A DNA stretch of 64,000 bases from an uncultured Clostridia bacterium (GCA_947170435.1 CAMVTO010000004.1:1-64000); one strand, 5' to 3'; positions 51,950-61,169 are shown, numbered from the stretch's first letter. Notes: generated by a model not told the origin, from the letters alone. Numbers and translations are program-made.

Positions 51950-52891
51950 GTGGAAATCAAAGCAGTCAAGTTCAGAAAAGACGGGTTCTATTCCCAACCC
52001 TTTGCCTTCGGCGGTGAGGAAGGCATGGAGAAGTTCGACAAGAACGTCCGCTATCGCGGCAGCCTGCAAAACTATCTGATCGACACGGGCGACGAGGTAA
52101 TCCTGGTCGATACCGGCCTGCCCGCCGGCACGCCGGAGGAGAAGCCGGATGAAAACAGCCTCGCCTTTACCGGCAAGGACATCAGCAGCTATATGGAGGC
52201 CTTTGCCAACCTCGGCTACAAACCGGAGCAGGTGACCAAGATTCTGCTTACCCATCGGCACAGCGACCATTCCGGTGAGCTCAAGTCCTTCCCAAACGCA
52301 AAGATCTACGTCAACGCGGACGAGCTTTCCGCCGCTGAGCTGCAAGGCATTCCCAATCTCGTTCCCGTCCACTTCACGGACGGCGCGTATTACAATTTCC
52401 CTGCGAGCCAGAAAATCTGTGACGGGGTCACCCTCATCAAGGCCAAGGGTCACACCAACGGCAACAGCATCATTGTCGTGGAGAACGACGGCTTATTCTA
52501 TATGCTCCACGGCGATATCACCTATGTGGACGAGGCGCTGTATGAGGATAAGCTCTCGGTGGTCTTTGACGACCTTCCCGCTGCCCGCGAGACGCAGAAC
52601 CGCATCCGAGAGTTTGTCCGCAGCCACCAGACGGTTTACTGCGGCACCCACACCCCGCAGGGCTACGAGAATCTGGAGGCCAAGCGCGTGATGGATCTGG
52701 ATCATCCGGTACCCACGGTGTATGCCGAGGTGGATTTTTCCGATCAGGAAGCCACCGGCAAATACGTCTGCTCGATCTGCGGCTACATCTATGATCCCGC
52801 CGAGCACGACGGCGTCGCGTTTGAGACGCTGCCGGAGGACTGGAAGTGCCCGCGCTGCAAGCAGCCGAAGGCGAAGTTCAACAAGGCATAG
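51950..52891 (+). CDS. Metallo-beta-lactamase-fold hydrolase fused to rubredoxin
   Basis: I chose GTG 51950 since AAGGAGG lies 6 nt upstream; upstream ATGs (51917, 51932) lack a site. 313 aa. The MBL domain (about 1-250) has [17 protein letters not shown] (HxHxDH metal motif), [23 protein letters not shown] and CGTHTPQ. The C-terminal ~45 residues are a full rubredoxin ([34 protein letters not shown]) with the four Cys for one iron. The fusion points to a redox-linked hydrolase or an oxygen/NO-defence role, as in flavodiiron systems; the flavodoxin domain is absent. It opens the molybdenum hydroxylase locus. Confidence 0.88.
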   Translation: MEIKAVKFRKDGFYSQPFAFGGEEGMEKFDKNVRYRGSLQNYLIDTGDEVILVDTGLPAGTPEEKPDENSLAFTGKDISSYMEAFANLGYKPEQVTKILLTHRHSDHSGELKSFPNAKIYVNADELSAAELQGIPNLVPVHFTDGAYYNFPASQKICDGVTLIKAKGHTNGNSIIVVENDGLFYMLHGDITYVDEALYEDKLSVVFDDLPAARETQNRIREFVRSHQTVYCGTHTPQGYENLEAKRVMDLDHPVPTVYAEVDFSDQEATGKYVCSICGYIYDPAEHDGVAFETLPEDWKCPRCKQPKAKFNKA

Positions 52892-52913
52892 ATCAGACGA
52901 ACGGGGGATGCAC

Positions 52914-53843
52914 ATGCGTATCAGCAAGGTGGGCGGCGTGATTGCGGCGGCGAATAAAAAAGTGGCGCAGCCGCTGTTGCAGGTTGGCACGATTTCGGTC
53001 ATCCGCCGCATCGTCATTACCTATCAGCAGGCGGGGATCTTTCCCATCGTCATCATCACCGGCGCGGAGGAGGACGAGGTCAAACGGCAGCTTGCAAGCT
53101 ACGGCGTCATCTTCGTGCAAAACACGGAGGCGGGCGAGCCGGAGCTGCTCACCTCGGTGAAGCTTGGATTGGAGTATCTGGACGGGAAATGCGACCGCGT
53201 CATGTTCGCGCCGGTGAACGTGCCGATGTTTACACCGACCACGCTGCTGACGATGATGGAGCGCGACGAGGATATCGTGATCGCCTCCTACAAGGGGCAT
53301 GGCGGACATCCCGTGCTTATCAGCCAGAAGGCGATTCCCTCGATCTTGCACTACCGGGGTGACGGTGGTCTGCGCGGGGCAATCGCAGAGGGCGGACTGT
53401 TGCGCGCATGGGTCGACGTGGATGACCGGGGCGTTTTGCTGAGCGTCCACAATGTCGAAGAACTGGAGGCGCAGCTCGAAGAGCACAATGCCGCCATACT
53501 GCACCCGGTGCTGCACATGCGCATGGAACGGGAAGCGCCGTTTCTCAACGAACGGCTCAAGCTGCTGCTGTTCCTGATCTCAAATAACTATAGCATCCGC
53601 AAGGGCTGCGCCTGCACGGGACTTGCCTACAGCAAGGCGTGGGAGATGATCAACCAGCTTGAGCACAATCTCGGCTACCTAGTCGTTGAGCGGCAGCGCG
53701 GCGGGAAGGGCGGCGGTGGCACGTCGCTCACACCGGAGGGCGAGCGATTCCTGCTGGCGTATCAGGACTTCGAGGAAACAATTCATCAACTTGCACAAAA
53801 AGAATTCCGAAATCGGTTCATTGATACAAAAATCATACAATAA
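52914..53843 (+). CDS. MobA-like domain (degenerate) fused to a ModE-like winged helix
   Basis: 309 aa from ATG 52914, with GGGGG 6 nt upstream; ATG 52908 is too close. Residues 1-190 have the fold pattern of MobA/MocA nucleotidyltransferases (VITYQQAGIFPIVIITGAEE, MFAPVNVPMFTPTTLLTMME). However, the LAAGxSxRMG nucleotide loop is replaced by VIAAANKKVAQPLLQVG, so catalysis is doubtful. The C-terminal part (NERLKLLLFLISNNYSIRKG, YSKAWEMINQLEHNLGYLVV, then GGGGTSLTPEG) is a ModE/LysR-type winged helix. It probably senses a molybdenum cofactor nucleotide and regulates the hydroxylase genes next to it. Confidence 0.8.
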   Translation: MRISKVGGVIAAANKKVAQPLLQVGTISVIRRIVITYQQAGIFPIVIITGAEEDEVKRQLASYGVIFVQNTEAGEPELLTSVKLGLEYLDGKCDRVMFAPVNVPMFTPTTLLTMMERDEDIVIASYKGHGGHPVLISQKAIPSILHYRGDGGLRGAIAEGGLLRAWVDVDDRGVLLSVHNVEELEAQLEEHNAAILHPVLHMRMEREAPFLNERLKLLLFLISNNYSIRKGCACTGLAYSKAWEMINQLEHNLGYLVVERQRGGKGGGGTSLTPEGERFLLAYQDFEETIHQLAQKEFRNRFIDTKIIQ

Positions 53844-53870
53844 TTTTGGCGTGGTTCCCAAAAAGAAACT

Positions 53871-53899
53871 TTGCTTTTTGACCATCCGCCTCCTATAAT
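53871..53899 (+). promoter_or_regulatory. Promoter of the molybdenum hydroxylase operon
   Basis: TTGCTT (53871-53876) and a perfect TATAAT (53894-53899) have a 17-bp spacer, about 55 nt before the MocA-like gene. Confidence 0.7.
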
Positions 53900-53953
53900 A
53901 GAGATAGGGTTATTCTATTGGCAGAATAGCGCTGTATCTTTGTTGGGAAGCGG

Positions 53954-54577
53954 GTGGCCTTTTTGCATCAGCGCGAGACGATCCGCGCGTTGATCCTCGC
54001 GGCGGGGCTGTCGCGGCGTATGGGCGAGTTCAAGCCGTTGCTGCCGCTGCGCGGCGGGACGGTGATTGAAAACAGCGTGGAAAGCGTGCTCCGCGGCGGC
54101 GCGGAGACGGCGGTTGTGGTGACCGGCTATCGTGCCGATGAGGTGGAAAGCGTGCTGCACGCCGCTTTTGGCGACCGGGTGGCTTTTGCCCGCAACGAGG
54201 ACTATGCCTCGACGGACATGATGCGCTCAGTCCAAATCGGCGCGGCGGCGCTGCCGGAATGCGCCGCCTTTTTTCTCCTGCCGGGTGACATGCCGGTGGT
54301 CGCGCACGACACCTTTGAGAAGCTGCTTGCTTTCCGGAAGCGGGAGAAAGCGCCCGTCATTTTCCCAACGCTGGACGGCTTCCGTAAGCACCCGCCGCTG
54401 ATTGACGCGCGGCTCATTCCAGCGATTTGCGCCTTTGCGGGAGACGGCGGACTGCGCGGACTGTGGAAACGATATGAGCATGATATTCGCACCGTGGCGG
54501 TAGATGACGCCGGCGTTTGGGTCGACCTCGACACGCGCTCGGAGTATCAGGAATGCAAGCAAAAGTATGAACGATAA
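53954..54577 (+). CDS. MocA/YgfJ-type molybdenum cofactor cytidylyltransferase
   Basis: 207 aa starting at GTG 53954 after GGGAAG. The nucleotide-binding signature is intact (ALILAAGLSRRMGEFKPLLP, residues about 11-30), in contrast to the gene before it. VVVTGYRADEVESV, FFLLPGDMPVVAHDTF (metal Asp) and VIFPTLDGFRKHPPLID complete the family pattern. It should transfer CMP to molybdopterin for insertion into the xanthine-dehydrogenase-type enzymes that follow; YgfJ-type members go with selenium-dependent hydroxylases. The gap to the next gene is about 30 nt. Confidence 0.88.
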   Translation: MAFLHQRETIRALILAAGLSRRMGEFKPLLPLRGGTVIENSVESVLRGGAETAVVVTGYRADEVESVLHAAFGDRVAFARNEDYASTDMMRSVQIGAAALPECAAFFLLPGDMPVVAHDTFEKLLAFRKREKAPVIFPTLDGFRKHPPLIDARLIPAICAFAGDGGLRGLWKRYEHDIRTVAVDDAGVWVDLDTRSEYQECKQKYER

Positions 54578-54606
54578 AAGTGAAGGAAAAAGGAGGAATG
54601 ACCGAT

Positions 54607-56730
54607 ATGGAAAAGATCAGCCAAAGCGTCGTCAAAAAAGACCACGCGCCCAAGGTCTCCGGCCGCAGCATCTACGTTTCCGACTATCCGTCGGAGGGGG
54701 TGCTCTGCGGCAAGCTGCTCCACGCGAAAGTTGCGCGCGCGAAGGTGCTGGGCGTTGAGGTCCCGGAGCTGCCTGAGGGCTACTTCTATGTCGACGCGAA
54801 GGACGTGCCGGGGGACAACAACGTCAACATCGTCCTAGACGACACGCCCGTCTACTGCCGCGAGACCGTTGAGTATATCGGTGAGCCGATCGCCATGATC
54901 TGCGGCCCCGATCCGAAGGTGGTCGAGCAGCTGCGCGATGCGTGCAAGGTCAACTATGAGGAGCTGGAGCCAGTCCTCGATCTGCGCGCGGCTCAGGAGA
55001 AGTTCTTCGACTACAATTTTGGCCACGGCGACGTTGAAAAGGCCTTTGCCGAGGCGGACAAGGTCTATGAGGAAGAGTTCGAGACCGGCTATCAGGAGCA
55101 GGCGTATCTCGAAACACAGGGCATGATGGCGGAGCCGGAGGAGGGCGGACGCATGTTCGTCCACGGCTCGGCGCAGTGTGCCTACTATATCCACGGTGCG
55201 GTGATGCGCGCGCTGGGCTGCGGACCGACCGGAGTGCATATTCTGCAGGACGTCACCGGCGGCGGCTTCGGCGGAAAAGAGGCGTTCCCGTCCATCCTCG
55301 GCTGCCAGGTTGCGGTGGCGGCACACAAATGCAAAAAGCCCGTGCGCTGTGTGTTTGATCGCCGCGAGGATATGGAGTACACCTCCAAGCGCCACCCGTC
55401 GCTGTGCCGCTACAAGGTTGCGGTCAAGGACGGCAAGGTCACGGCGATGGACATCGACGTGAAGTTCAACGCCGGCGCATATTCGACGCTTTCCGCCGTC
55501 GTGCTGCAGCGCGGCATCATTGCCGCTCCCGGTATTTATAATGTACCGAACATCCGTGTCCATGGCTGGGCGGTCAAGACGAACACCTCACCCTGCGGCG
55601 CTTACCGCGGGTTCGGCGCGCCTCAGACCTTCTTCGCGGTCGAGATGATGATGGATCATATTGCCCGCGATCTCGGCGTGGATTCGCTTGCGTTCAAGGA
55701 AGCGCACCTTGTCAAGCAGGGCGATACGACCTCAACCTGCGGCAAGTATCACTTCCCGGTTCCTATCCCTGCCATGATCGAGGAAATCGACAAAGCGTGC
55801 GATTATCGCAAAAAGCGCGCGGAGTACGCAAAGCCCCAGACCGGGCGCTATCGCCGCGGCATCGGCATGTCGATGTATTTCCACGGCGCGGGCTTCACCG
55901 GTTCGGGTGAACGCGATCTGATCAAGGCGGTCGCGAAGCTGCGCAAGTACAAGGATGGCACGGTGGAAGTCCTCGCCTCCAACGGCGAGATCGGACAGGG
56001 CCTTCGCACGACCTTCCCGAAGATCGTCGCCCATGAGCTGAACCTGCCGCTCGACAAGGTCTATTACAACCACCCCGATACCGCGCGGGTGCCGGATTCC
56101 GGCCCGACCGTCGCGTCGCGTTCTCTGATGGTTGTCGGAGAACTGCTGCGCCGCGCGGCGATCAAGCTGCGCGAACAATGGGTCGACGGCGAGGAGCAGG
56201 AGGTAGAGGAGCGTTTCAAGGAGCCTGATTTCCTGATCCCGTTCTACATTGACAAGTTTGAGGGCGACGCTTATCCGACCTACGCCTGGTCGGTCAACGC
56301 CATCGAGCTGGAGATCGACACCTACACCGGCGTTGCGAAGGTGCTGGGCGCGTACGGCTCGTTTGATGTCGGCACTCCCATCGACTACAATATTGTCATG
56401 GGCCAGATGGAGGGCGGCTTCCTCCAGGGCATCGGCTACGCTTCCATTGAGAAGATGGACTACGACGCCAAGGGCCGCATCCGCAACAACTCGTTTTCCG
56501 ATTATCTGATTCCCACGACGAAGGACGTGCCAAATCTCAAGTGCATGCTCCACGTCGAGAAGTACCCCAACGGGCCTTACGGCGCGAAGGGCGCGGGCGA
56601 GCTGCCGCTCGTCGGCGCGCCGGGTGCGTACCTGGAGGCGGTGGAGCAGGCGCTCGGCGGCGTGACGCTCAATCACGCGCCGTTTACGGCGGAGGATACG
56701 CTCGCCGTTATCACGAAGGAGGCGATTTGA
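54607..56730 (+). CDS. Xanthine-dehydrogenase-family molybdopterin-binding subunit
   Basis: The start could be 54598 or 54607; the second is 10 nt after AGGAGG. About 707 aa. The N-terminal a/b hammerhead domain (KKDHAPKVSGRSIYVSDYPS) precedes the molybdopterin domains: TGGGFGGKEAFP, CGAYRGFGAPQTFF, NGEIGQGLRT, and the active-site Glu in GAKGAGELPLVG near the end. The place of the usual QEH/PHxxLE block reads QEQAYLETQGMMAE, as in substrate-variant members. It is the first subunit of a three-part enzyme with the 2Fe-2S and FAD genes downstream. Oxidised substrate is a purine or other N-heterocycle by family, not proven. Confidence 0.92.
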   Translation: MEKISQSVVKKDHAPKVSGRSIYVSDYPSEGVLCGKLLHAKVARAKVLGVEVPELPEGYFYVDAKDVPGDNNVNIVLDDTPVYCRETVEYIGEPIAMICGPDPKVVEQLRDACKVNYEELEPVLDLRAAQEKFFDYNFGHGDVEKAFAEADKVYEEEFETGYQEQAYLETQGMMAEPEEGGRMFVHGSAQCAYYIHGAVMRALGCGPTGVHILQDVTGGGFGGKEAFPSILGCQVAVAAHKCKKPVRCVFDRREDMEYTSKRHPSLCRYKVAVKDGKVTAMDIDVKFNAGAYSTLSAVVLQRGIIAAPGIYNVPNIRVHGWAVKTNTSPCGAYRGFGAPQTFFAVEMMMDHIARDLGVDSLAFKEAHLVKQGDTTSTCGKYHFPVPIPAMIEEIDKACDYRKKRAEYAKPQTGRYRRGIGMSMYFHGAGFTGSGERDLIKAVAKLRKYKDGTVEVLASNGEIGQGLRTTFPKIVAHELNLPLDKVYYNHPDTARVPDSGPTVASRSLMVVGELLRRAAIKLREQWVDGEEQEVEERFKEPDFLIPFYIDKFEGDAYPTYAWSVNAIELEIDTYTGVAKVLGAYGSFDVGTPIDYNIVMGQMEGGFLQGIGYASIEKMDYDAKGRIRNNSFSDYLIPTTKDVPNLKCMLHVEKYPNGPYGAKGAGELPLVGAPGAYLEAVEQALGGVTLNHAPFTAEDTLAVITKEAI

Positions 56731-56731
56731 G

Positions 56732-57205
56732 ATGAGTGAAATTCGCTTTATCCTGAATGGCAAGGAGGTTGCCTACGGCGGCAGTGCCACCGACCGGCTG
56801 CTGGACGTGCTGCGCAACGAATACCGCTGCACGTCCGTCAAGTGCGGCTGTAAGGAGGGCGAGTGCGGTGCGTGCTCGGTGCTCATCGACGGTACGCTCA
56901 TCAACTCCTGCTGTGTCGCGATGGGGGCTGTTGAAGGCGCGAGCGTCGTGACGATGGAGGGCTATCGCGAGACGAAGCGCTTCGCGGCGCTCGACAAGGC
57001 ATTCGGCGAGCTGTCCGCGGTGCAGTGCGGCTTCTGTATCCCTGGCATGGTGCTGGCGGCGGAGGCGCTGCTTTCCAAAAACCCGCACCCGAGCGAGGAT
57101 GAGATCCGCGAGGGGCTTTCCGGCAATCTCTGCCGCTGCACGGGCTATAACGCTATCGTGAACGCGGTAAACAACGCGGCAAAGGAGGGCAATGGGCTAT
57201 GGTAA
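56732..57205 (+). CDS. Molybdenum hydroxylase 2Fe-2S subunit
   Basis: 157 aa, one nt after the previous stop. The plant-type cluster is CGCKEGECGACSVLIDG (CX4CX2C) and the later Cys in NSCCVAMG; the second, helical cluster is in AVQCGFCIPGM and GNLCRCTGYN. It passes electrons from the molybdenum site to FAD. It overlaps the FAD-subunit gene by 7 nt. Confidence 0.96.
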   Translation: MSEIRFILNGKEVAYGGSATDRLLDVLRNEYRCTSVKCGCKEGECGACSVLIDGTLINSCCVAMGAVEGASVVTMEGYRETKRFAALDKAFGELSAVQCGFCIPGMVLAAEALLSKNPHPSEDEIREGLSGNLCRCTGYNAIVNAVNNAAKEGNGLW

Positions 57206-58017
57206 ACGGTTATACTGCGGCCTCCTTGCAGGAGGCGCTGGAAATTCGGGCAGCGCACGACGTCGTGCCCTACGCCGGCGGCACCGACCTGATGGTCGAA
57301 AACCGTCAGGGCGTGGAGTATCTGTTCCTGAACAAGGTTCCCGAACTCAGGAAGATCACCGTCGATGACGAGTATGTCCGCATCGGCGCGGCGGTTACGT
57401 TCACCGAGGCGCTGGCAGACCCCAATGTGCCGCAGCTGATGAAGGAGGCGGTCTCGCGCATTGCCGCGCCCGCCATCCGCAATGCGGGTACCTTTGGCGG
57501 CAACCTCGGCAACGGTTCGGCGAAAGCGGACTCGGTGCTCATTGAGTTTGTCGCGGACGCCAAGCTGCGCCTTGTCTCAAAGAAGGGCGAGCGCATTGTC
57601 GACGTCGACAAGTTCTACCTTGGGCGCAAAAAGCTCGACCTCGCAAGCGATGAGCTGATTGCGGAAGTGCTGCTCCCGAAGAAGGGGCTTGCGCAGTATT
57701 CCTACGAGAAGGTCGGCGGGCGCAACGCGCTGGCGATCTCGCGCGTGTCATTTGCGGGTGTGTTTGCCACCGAAAACGGCAAGATCACCAACGTCGCCGC
57801 TGCGTTCGGCGCGGTGGCGGATACAGTGCTGCGCTACAAGGATATTGAGGCGACACTCATCGGCAAGACCGTTGACGAGGCAAAGGCGATGAAGAAGGAC
57901 TACCTCGGGGCTTACGCCGAGCGCATGGTGCTCACTCGCGGCCGCGTCAGCGCCGAGTACCGCAAGAACGTCTGCATGAACCTGTTGAACGACTTCCTGA
58001 CGAAGTTCGGGATTTAG
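57199..58017 (+). CDS. Molybdenum hydroxylase FAD-binding subunit
   Basis: 272 aa. FAD-binding motifs are VPYAGGTDLMVENRQG (about 19-34) and NAGTFGGNLGNGSAKAD (about 95-111), with the CO-dehydrogenase flavoprotein C-terminal domain after about 165 (GGRNALAISRVSFAGVFATE). Lacking any other partner, it completes the three-subunit enzyme. It ends 3 nt before the fused hydroxylase gene. Confidence 0.95.
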   Translation: MVNGYTAASLQEALEIRAAHDVVPYAGGTDLMVENRQGVEYLFLNKVPELRKITVDDEYVRIGAAVTFTEALADPNVPQLMKEAVSRIAAPAIRNAGTFGGNLGNGSAKADSVLIEFVADAKLRLVSKKGERIVDVDKFYLGRKKLDLASDELIAEVLLPKKGLAQYSYEKVGGRNALAISRVSFAGVFATENGKITNVAAAFGAVADTVLRYKDIEATLIGKTVDEAKAMKKDYLGAYAERMVLTRGRVSAEYRKNVCMNLLNDFLTKFGI

Positions 58018-58020
58018 GAG

Positions 58021-60591
58021 ATGCCTATGTATACTGTTAACATCAACGGCAAGGACTACGAGTCCGCGCACGACAAAAAGCTGTTGCGCTTTCTGCGAGA
58101 CGATCTGCATCTGACCGCGACAAAGGACGGATGCAGCGAGGGCGTCTGCGGCACCTGCACGGTGCTCGTCGACGGCAAGAAGATGAAAGCCTGCGTGGTA
58201 TCGCTTTCTAAGCTGGAAGGCAAGAAGGTGCTGACCGTCGAGGGCATTGCCCCCGAGGAGATGGAGGTCTACGAACACTGCTTTGCTTCGGCGGGCGCGG
58301 TGCAGTGCGGTTTCTGCATCCCCGGCATGATCATCTCCGCCAAGAGTCTGCTGGACGTCAATCTCAACCCGACACGCGAGGATGTTAAGGCGGCGATCAA
58401 GGGCAACCTCTGCCGCTGCACGGGTTACAAGAAGATCGAGGACGCGATATTGATGGCGGCGGAGTATTTCCGCGAGAAGAGGGCGATCCCGCCCGCGCCC
58501 AAAACGCTGCACATGAATGAGCACGCCAAGCGCATCGACGCGGCGGAGAAGGTCAACGGCACGGGACTCTATGCCGATGATCTCGTGTTTGACGGGATGC
58601 TCTATGCAAAGCCTGTCTACTCGAAGTATCCCCGTGCGCGCATCGACCGCGTGGACGTCTCAAAGGCGATGGCGCACCCTGACTGCGTCGAGGTGCTGAC
58701 GAAGGAGGACGTGCCCTGCAACAAGATCGGGCACATCAAGCAGGATTGGGACGTGATGATGGGCGTCGGCGATGTGACGCGCTACATGGGCAATGTCATT
58801 GCGCTCGTAGCGACCAACGACAAGGAAAAGCTCGACGAGATCGCGGCGCTGGTCGAAGTGGATTATACGGAGCTCGAGCCGATCACCAATCCCTATGATG
58901 CGCTTCGGGGCGACGCGCCGCTCATTCACCCTGACGGCAATGTGATGAGCCGCGCCAACCTCGTGCGCGGCAACGCGGATGAGGCGATCAAGAACTCCAA
59001 GTACGTCGTCACACGCAAGTATAAGACCTCGTGGCAGGAGCACGGCTTTATGGAGCCGGAATGCGCCGTGGCGCTCCCTGAGGGCGACGATGGACTGCTC
59101 ATTTACACCACGAGCCAGTCGGTTTACGATGTGCAGCGCGAGTGCTCGGCGATGCTGCAGATCCCCGCTGAAAAGGTACACACCCGCGCGCCGCTGGTCG
59201 GCGGCGGCTTCGGCGGCAAGGAGGACATGTCCGTGCAGCAGTACGCCGCGCTGATGGCTTGGGTGACGAAGAAGCCTGTCAAGGTCAAGTACACGCGCCA
59301 GGAGTCGCTCGCTTATCACGTAAAGCGCCACCCGATGGAAATGGAGTTCACGACCGCCTGCGACGAGAACGGTATTCTCACCGGCATGAAAGGTATCATC
59401 ATCGCTGACACGGGCGCGTATGCCTCGCTCGGCGGACCGGTGCTGCACCGCGCCTGCACCCACGCTGCGGGGCCGTATAACTATCAGAACATCGATATTT
59501 TCGGCATGTCGGTCTACACGAACAACGTGCCGTCGGGTGCGTTCCGTGGCTTTGGCGTGACGCAGAGCTGCTTTGCCACCGAAATGAACATCAACCTGCT
59601 TGCCGAAATGGTGGGCATCGACCCGTGGGAATTCCGCCGCCGCAACGCCATCAAGCCCGGCGACGTGCTGCCGAACGGCCAGACCGCCGATCCGAACACC
59701 AACATGGCGGCGTGCCTCGACGCGGTAAAGGACGTCTACTACGGCAACAAGTATGCGGGCCTCGCCTGCGGCTTTAAAAACTCCGGAACCGGCATGGGCA
59801 AAAAGGACATCGGCCGCGTGCTGCTCTCCGTGGAGGACGGCAGAATCCATATCCGCACCTCCGCGTCCTGCATGGGACAGGGCATCGGTCAGATGGTGCT
59901 GACCGAAATCTGCCATGTGACCGAGCTTGACCCGGCCCTCTTTGTGTTTGAGGCTGCGGACACCGTCCGCACGCCGGACGCAGGGACCTCGACGGCTTCG
60001 CGCCAAACGGTCATGACCGGCGAGGCGGCGCGGCGCGTGGGTGAGAAGCTCAAGGCGGCGCTCGCGGGCAAAACGCTTGCCGACCTTGAGGGACAGGAGT
60101 TCCTCGGCGAATACTCCGCCCAAACCGACCCGCTCGGCGCGATCAAGGAGAACCCCATCAGCCATGTGTCGTACTCCTACGGCGCACAGGTCATCATTCT
60201 CAATGATGAAGGCAAGATCACCAAGGCGGTGTCCGCGTTTGACGTTGGCACGCCGGTCAACATTCAGTCTGTCGAGGGGCAGATCGAGGGCGGCATGCTC
60301 ATGGGCATCGGCTACGGTGTGACGGAGAAGATTGAGATCGAAGATGGCGTGTTCAAGAGCAAGTTCGGCAACATCGGCTTTATGCGCGCCGATGCCGCGC
60401 CGGAGCTGGAGGTCATCCTCTGCGAGCCGAAGGAAGAGGACAAGCTGCCGTATTCGCTCGGCGCAAAGGGCTGCGGCGAGCTGTGCATGATCCCGACCGC
60501 GCCCGCCTGCGCGGCGGCGTACTACAAGTGGGACGGCAAGTTCCGCCAGAGCCTGCCGCTCGATGATACGCCGTATCGAAAGGCAAAATAA
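58021..60591 (+). CDS. Fused 2Fe-2S / molybdopterin hydroxylase, selenium-dependent xanthine dehydrogenase type
   Basis: 856 aa. Residues 1-160 repeat the iron-sulfur subunit (DGCSEGVCGTCTVLVDGK, AVQCGFCIPGMI, GNLCRCTGYKK). From about 165 comes the hammerhead and molybdopterin part (NEHAKRIDAAEKVNGTGLYA, GGGFGGKEDMS, SGAFRGFGVTQSCF, CMGQGIGQMV, active-site Glu in LGAKGCGELCMIP). This domain order and length fit TIGR03311, the selenium-dependent xanthine dehydrogenase. Selenium here is a labile cofactor ligand, so no selenocysteine codon is expected. With no FAD domain of its own, it may share the flavin subunit encoded just upstream. Confidence 0.88.
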   Translation: MPMYTVNINGKDYESAHDKKLLRFLRDDLHLTATKDGCSEGVCGTCTVLVDGKKMKACVVSLSKLEGKKVLTVEGIAPEEMEVYEHCFASAGAVQCGFCIPGMIISAKSLLDVNLNPTREDVKAAIKGNLCRCTGYKKIEDAILMAAEYFREKRAIPPAPKTLHMNEHAKRIDAAEKVNGTGLYADDLVFDGMLYAKPVYSKYPRARIDRVDVSKAMAHPDCVEVLTKEDVPCNKIGHIKQDWDVMMGVGDVTRYMGNVIALVATNDKEKLDEIAALVEVDYTELEPITNPYDALRGDAPLIHPDGNVMSRANLVRGNADEAIKNSKYVVTRKYKTSWQEHGFMEPECAVALPEGDDGLLIYTTSQSVYDVQRECSAMLQIPAEKVHTRAPLVGGGFGGKEDMSVQQYAALMAWVTKKPVKVKYTRQESLAYHVKRHPMEMEFTTACDENGILTGMKGIIIADTGAYASLGGPVLHRACTHAAGPYNYQNIDIFGMSVYTNNVPSGAFRGFGVTQSCFATEMNINLLAEMVGIDPWEFRRRNAIKPGDVLPNGQTADPNTNMAACLDAVKDVYYGNKYAGLACGFKNSGTGMGKKDIGRVLLSVEDGRIHIRTSASCMGQGIGQMVLTEICHVTELDPALFVFEAADTVRTPDAGTSTASRQTVMTGEAARRVGEKLKAALAGKTLADLEGQEFLGEYSAQTDPLGAIKENPISHVSYSYGAQVIILNDEGKITKAVSAFDVGTPVNIQSVEGQIEGGMLMGIGYGVTEKIEIEDGVFKSKFGNIGFMRADAAPELEVILCEPKEEDKLPYSLGAKGCGELCMIPTAPACAAAYYKWDGKFRQSLPLDDTPYRKAK

Positions 60592-60599
60592 CAAAGCAA

Positions 60600-60632
60600 A
60601 AAGAAAACCGCGGGCAACCCGCGGTTTTCTTA
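60600..60632. terminator. Bidirectional terminator between the hydroxylase operon and the leftward 179-aa gene
   Basis: AGAAAACCGCGGG pairs perfectly with CCCGCGGTTTTCT around a 3-nt loop, with A- and T-runs on either side. Confidence 0.85.
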
Positions 60633-61169
60633 TGTTATGAGGAGCTTTGCGTAGAACGCCGTCTGGTTTTGCATCGCGACGATCTGCGCTGCCGTAATCG
60701 CTTCATCCAGCGTTTCGGGATGTTCCCTCTGATTGTACGACAGCGCCGCGAGACCGTTTTCTGCGCAGAGGTAAGGCATGGCGCAGGGGAGGATGACGGT
60801 CATCTGCTTCGCGCTCTCGTAGCAGGCACGGAAGAAACGACCCAGTGCCTTCCCGTGCAGGCCGTCAAGCCGGCCGCGCACAAAGCAGCCGCGCACGGTG
60901 ATAGAGCGAAGCTGCCGGATCTCCGGCGCGAGGCGCGAAAGCTCCGATACGCGGATACCGGTAATTGCGCTGTCATCAAAGGCGTCCGGTATGATCCGCA
61001 GTCCGACGCGCGTCAGCTCTCCGTCTGGGCTTGGCCTTGCTTCCGCGTTGCGGCTTCGCAGGTCATCAAGGCTGTTTGCCAACAGATAGCGCTGCGAGGG
61101 GATTTGGTATTCCGGTACCAGCGCCGCGACCTGTGCAAGCTGCTCGGGGCTGCACTCAGGAACGCACAT
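60630..61169 (-). CDS. Hypothetical protein, 179 aa
   Basis: Start: AAGGAGATG lies upstream of ATG 61169 (AGGAGATGATCCCACATG). No known domain is recognised. The product is soluble, with no signal peptide; blocks are VPECSPEQLAQVAALVPEYQ, LRIIPDAFDDSAITGIRVSE, IRQLRSITVRGCFVRGRLDG and LDEAITAAQIVAMQNQTAFY. The middle part has leucine/beta turns reminiscent of a repeat solenoid. It converges on the xanthine dehydrogenase gene and lies 109 nt downstream of the DUF1537 kinase on the same strand, so the two may share a transcript. Confidence 0.7.
   Translation of the reverse strand: MCVPECSPEQLAQVAALVPEYQIPSQRYLLANSLDDLRSRNAEARPSPDGELTRVGLRIIPDAFDDSAITGIRVSELSRLAPEIRQLRSITVRGCFVRGRLDGLHGKALGRFFRACYESAKQMTVILPCAMPYLCAENGLAALSYNQREHPETLDEAITAAQIVAMQNQTAFYAKLLIT

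Noticed and set aside
53844-53953. Molybdenum cofactor riboswitch upstream of the MocA-like gene
   Set aside because: The gap is only 110 nt with a plain promoter at 53871-53899; no multi-stem leader of the Moco type fits in the remaining space.
58021-60591. Selenocysteine (recoded TGA) in the selenium-type hydroxylase
   Set aside because: The frame is open throughout with no internal TGA; enzymes of this type carry selenium as a cofactor ligand, so recoding is not needed.
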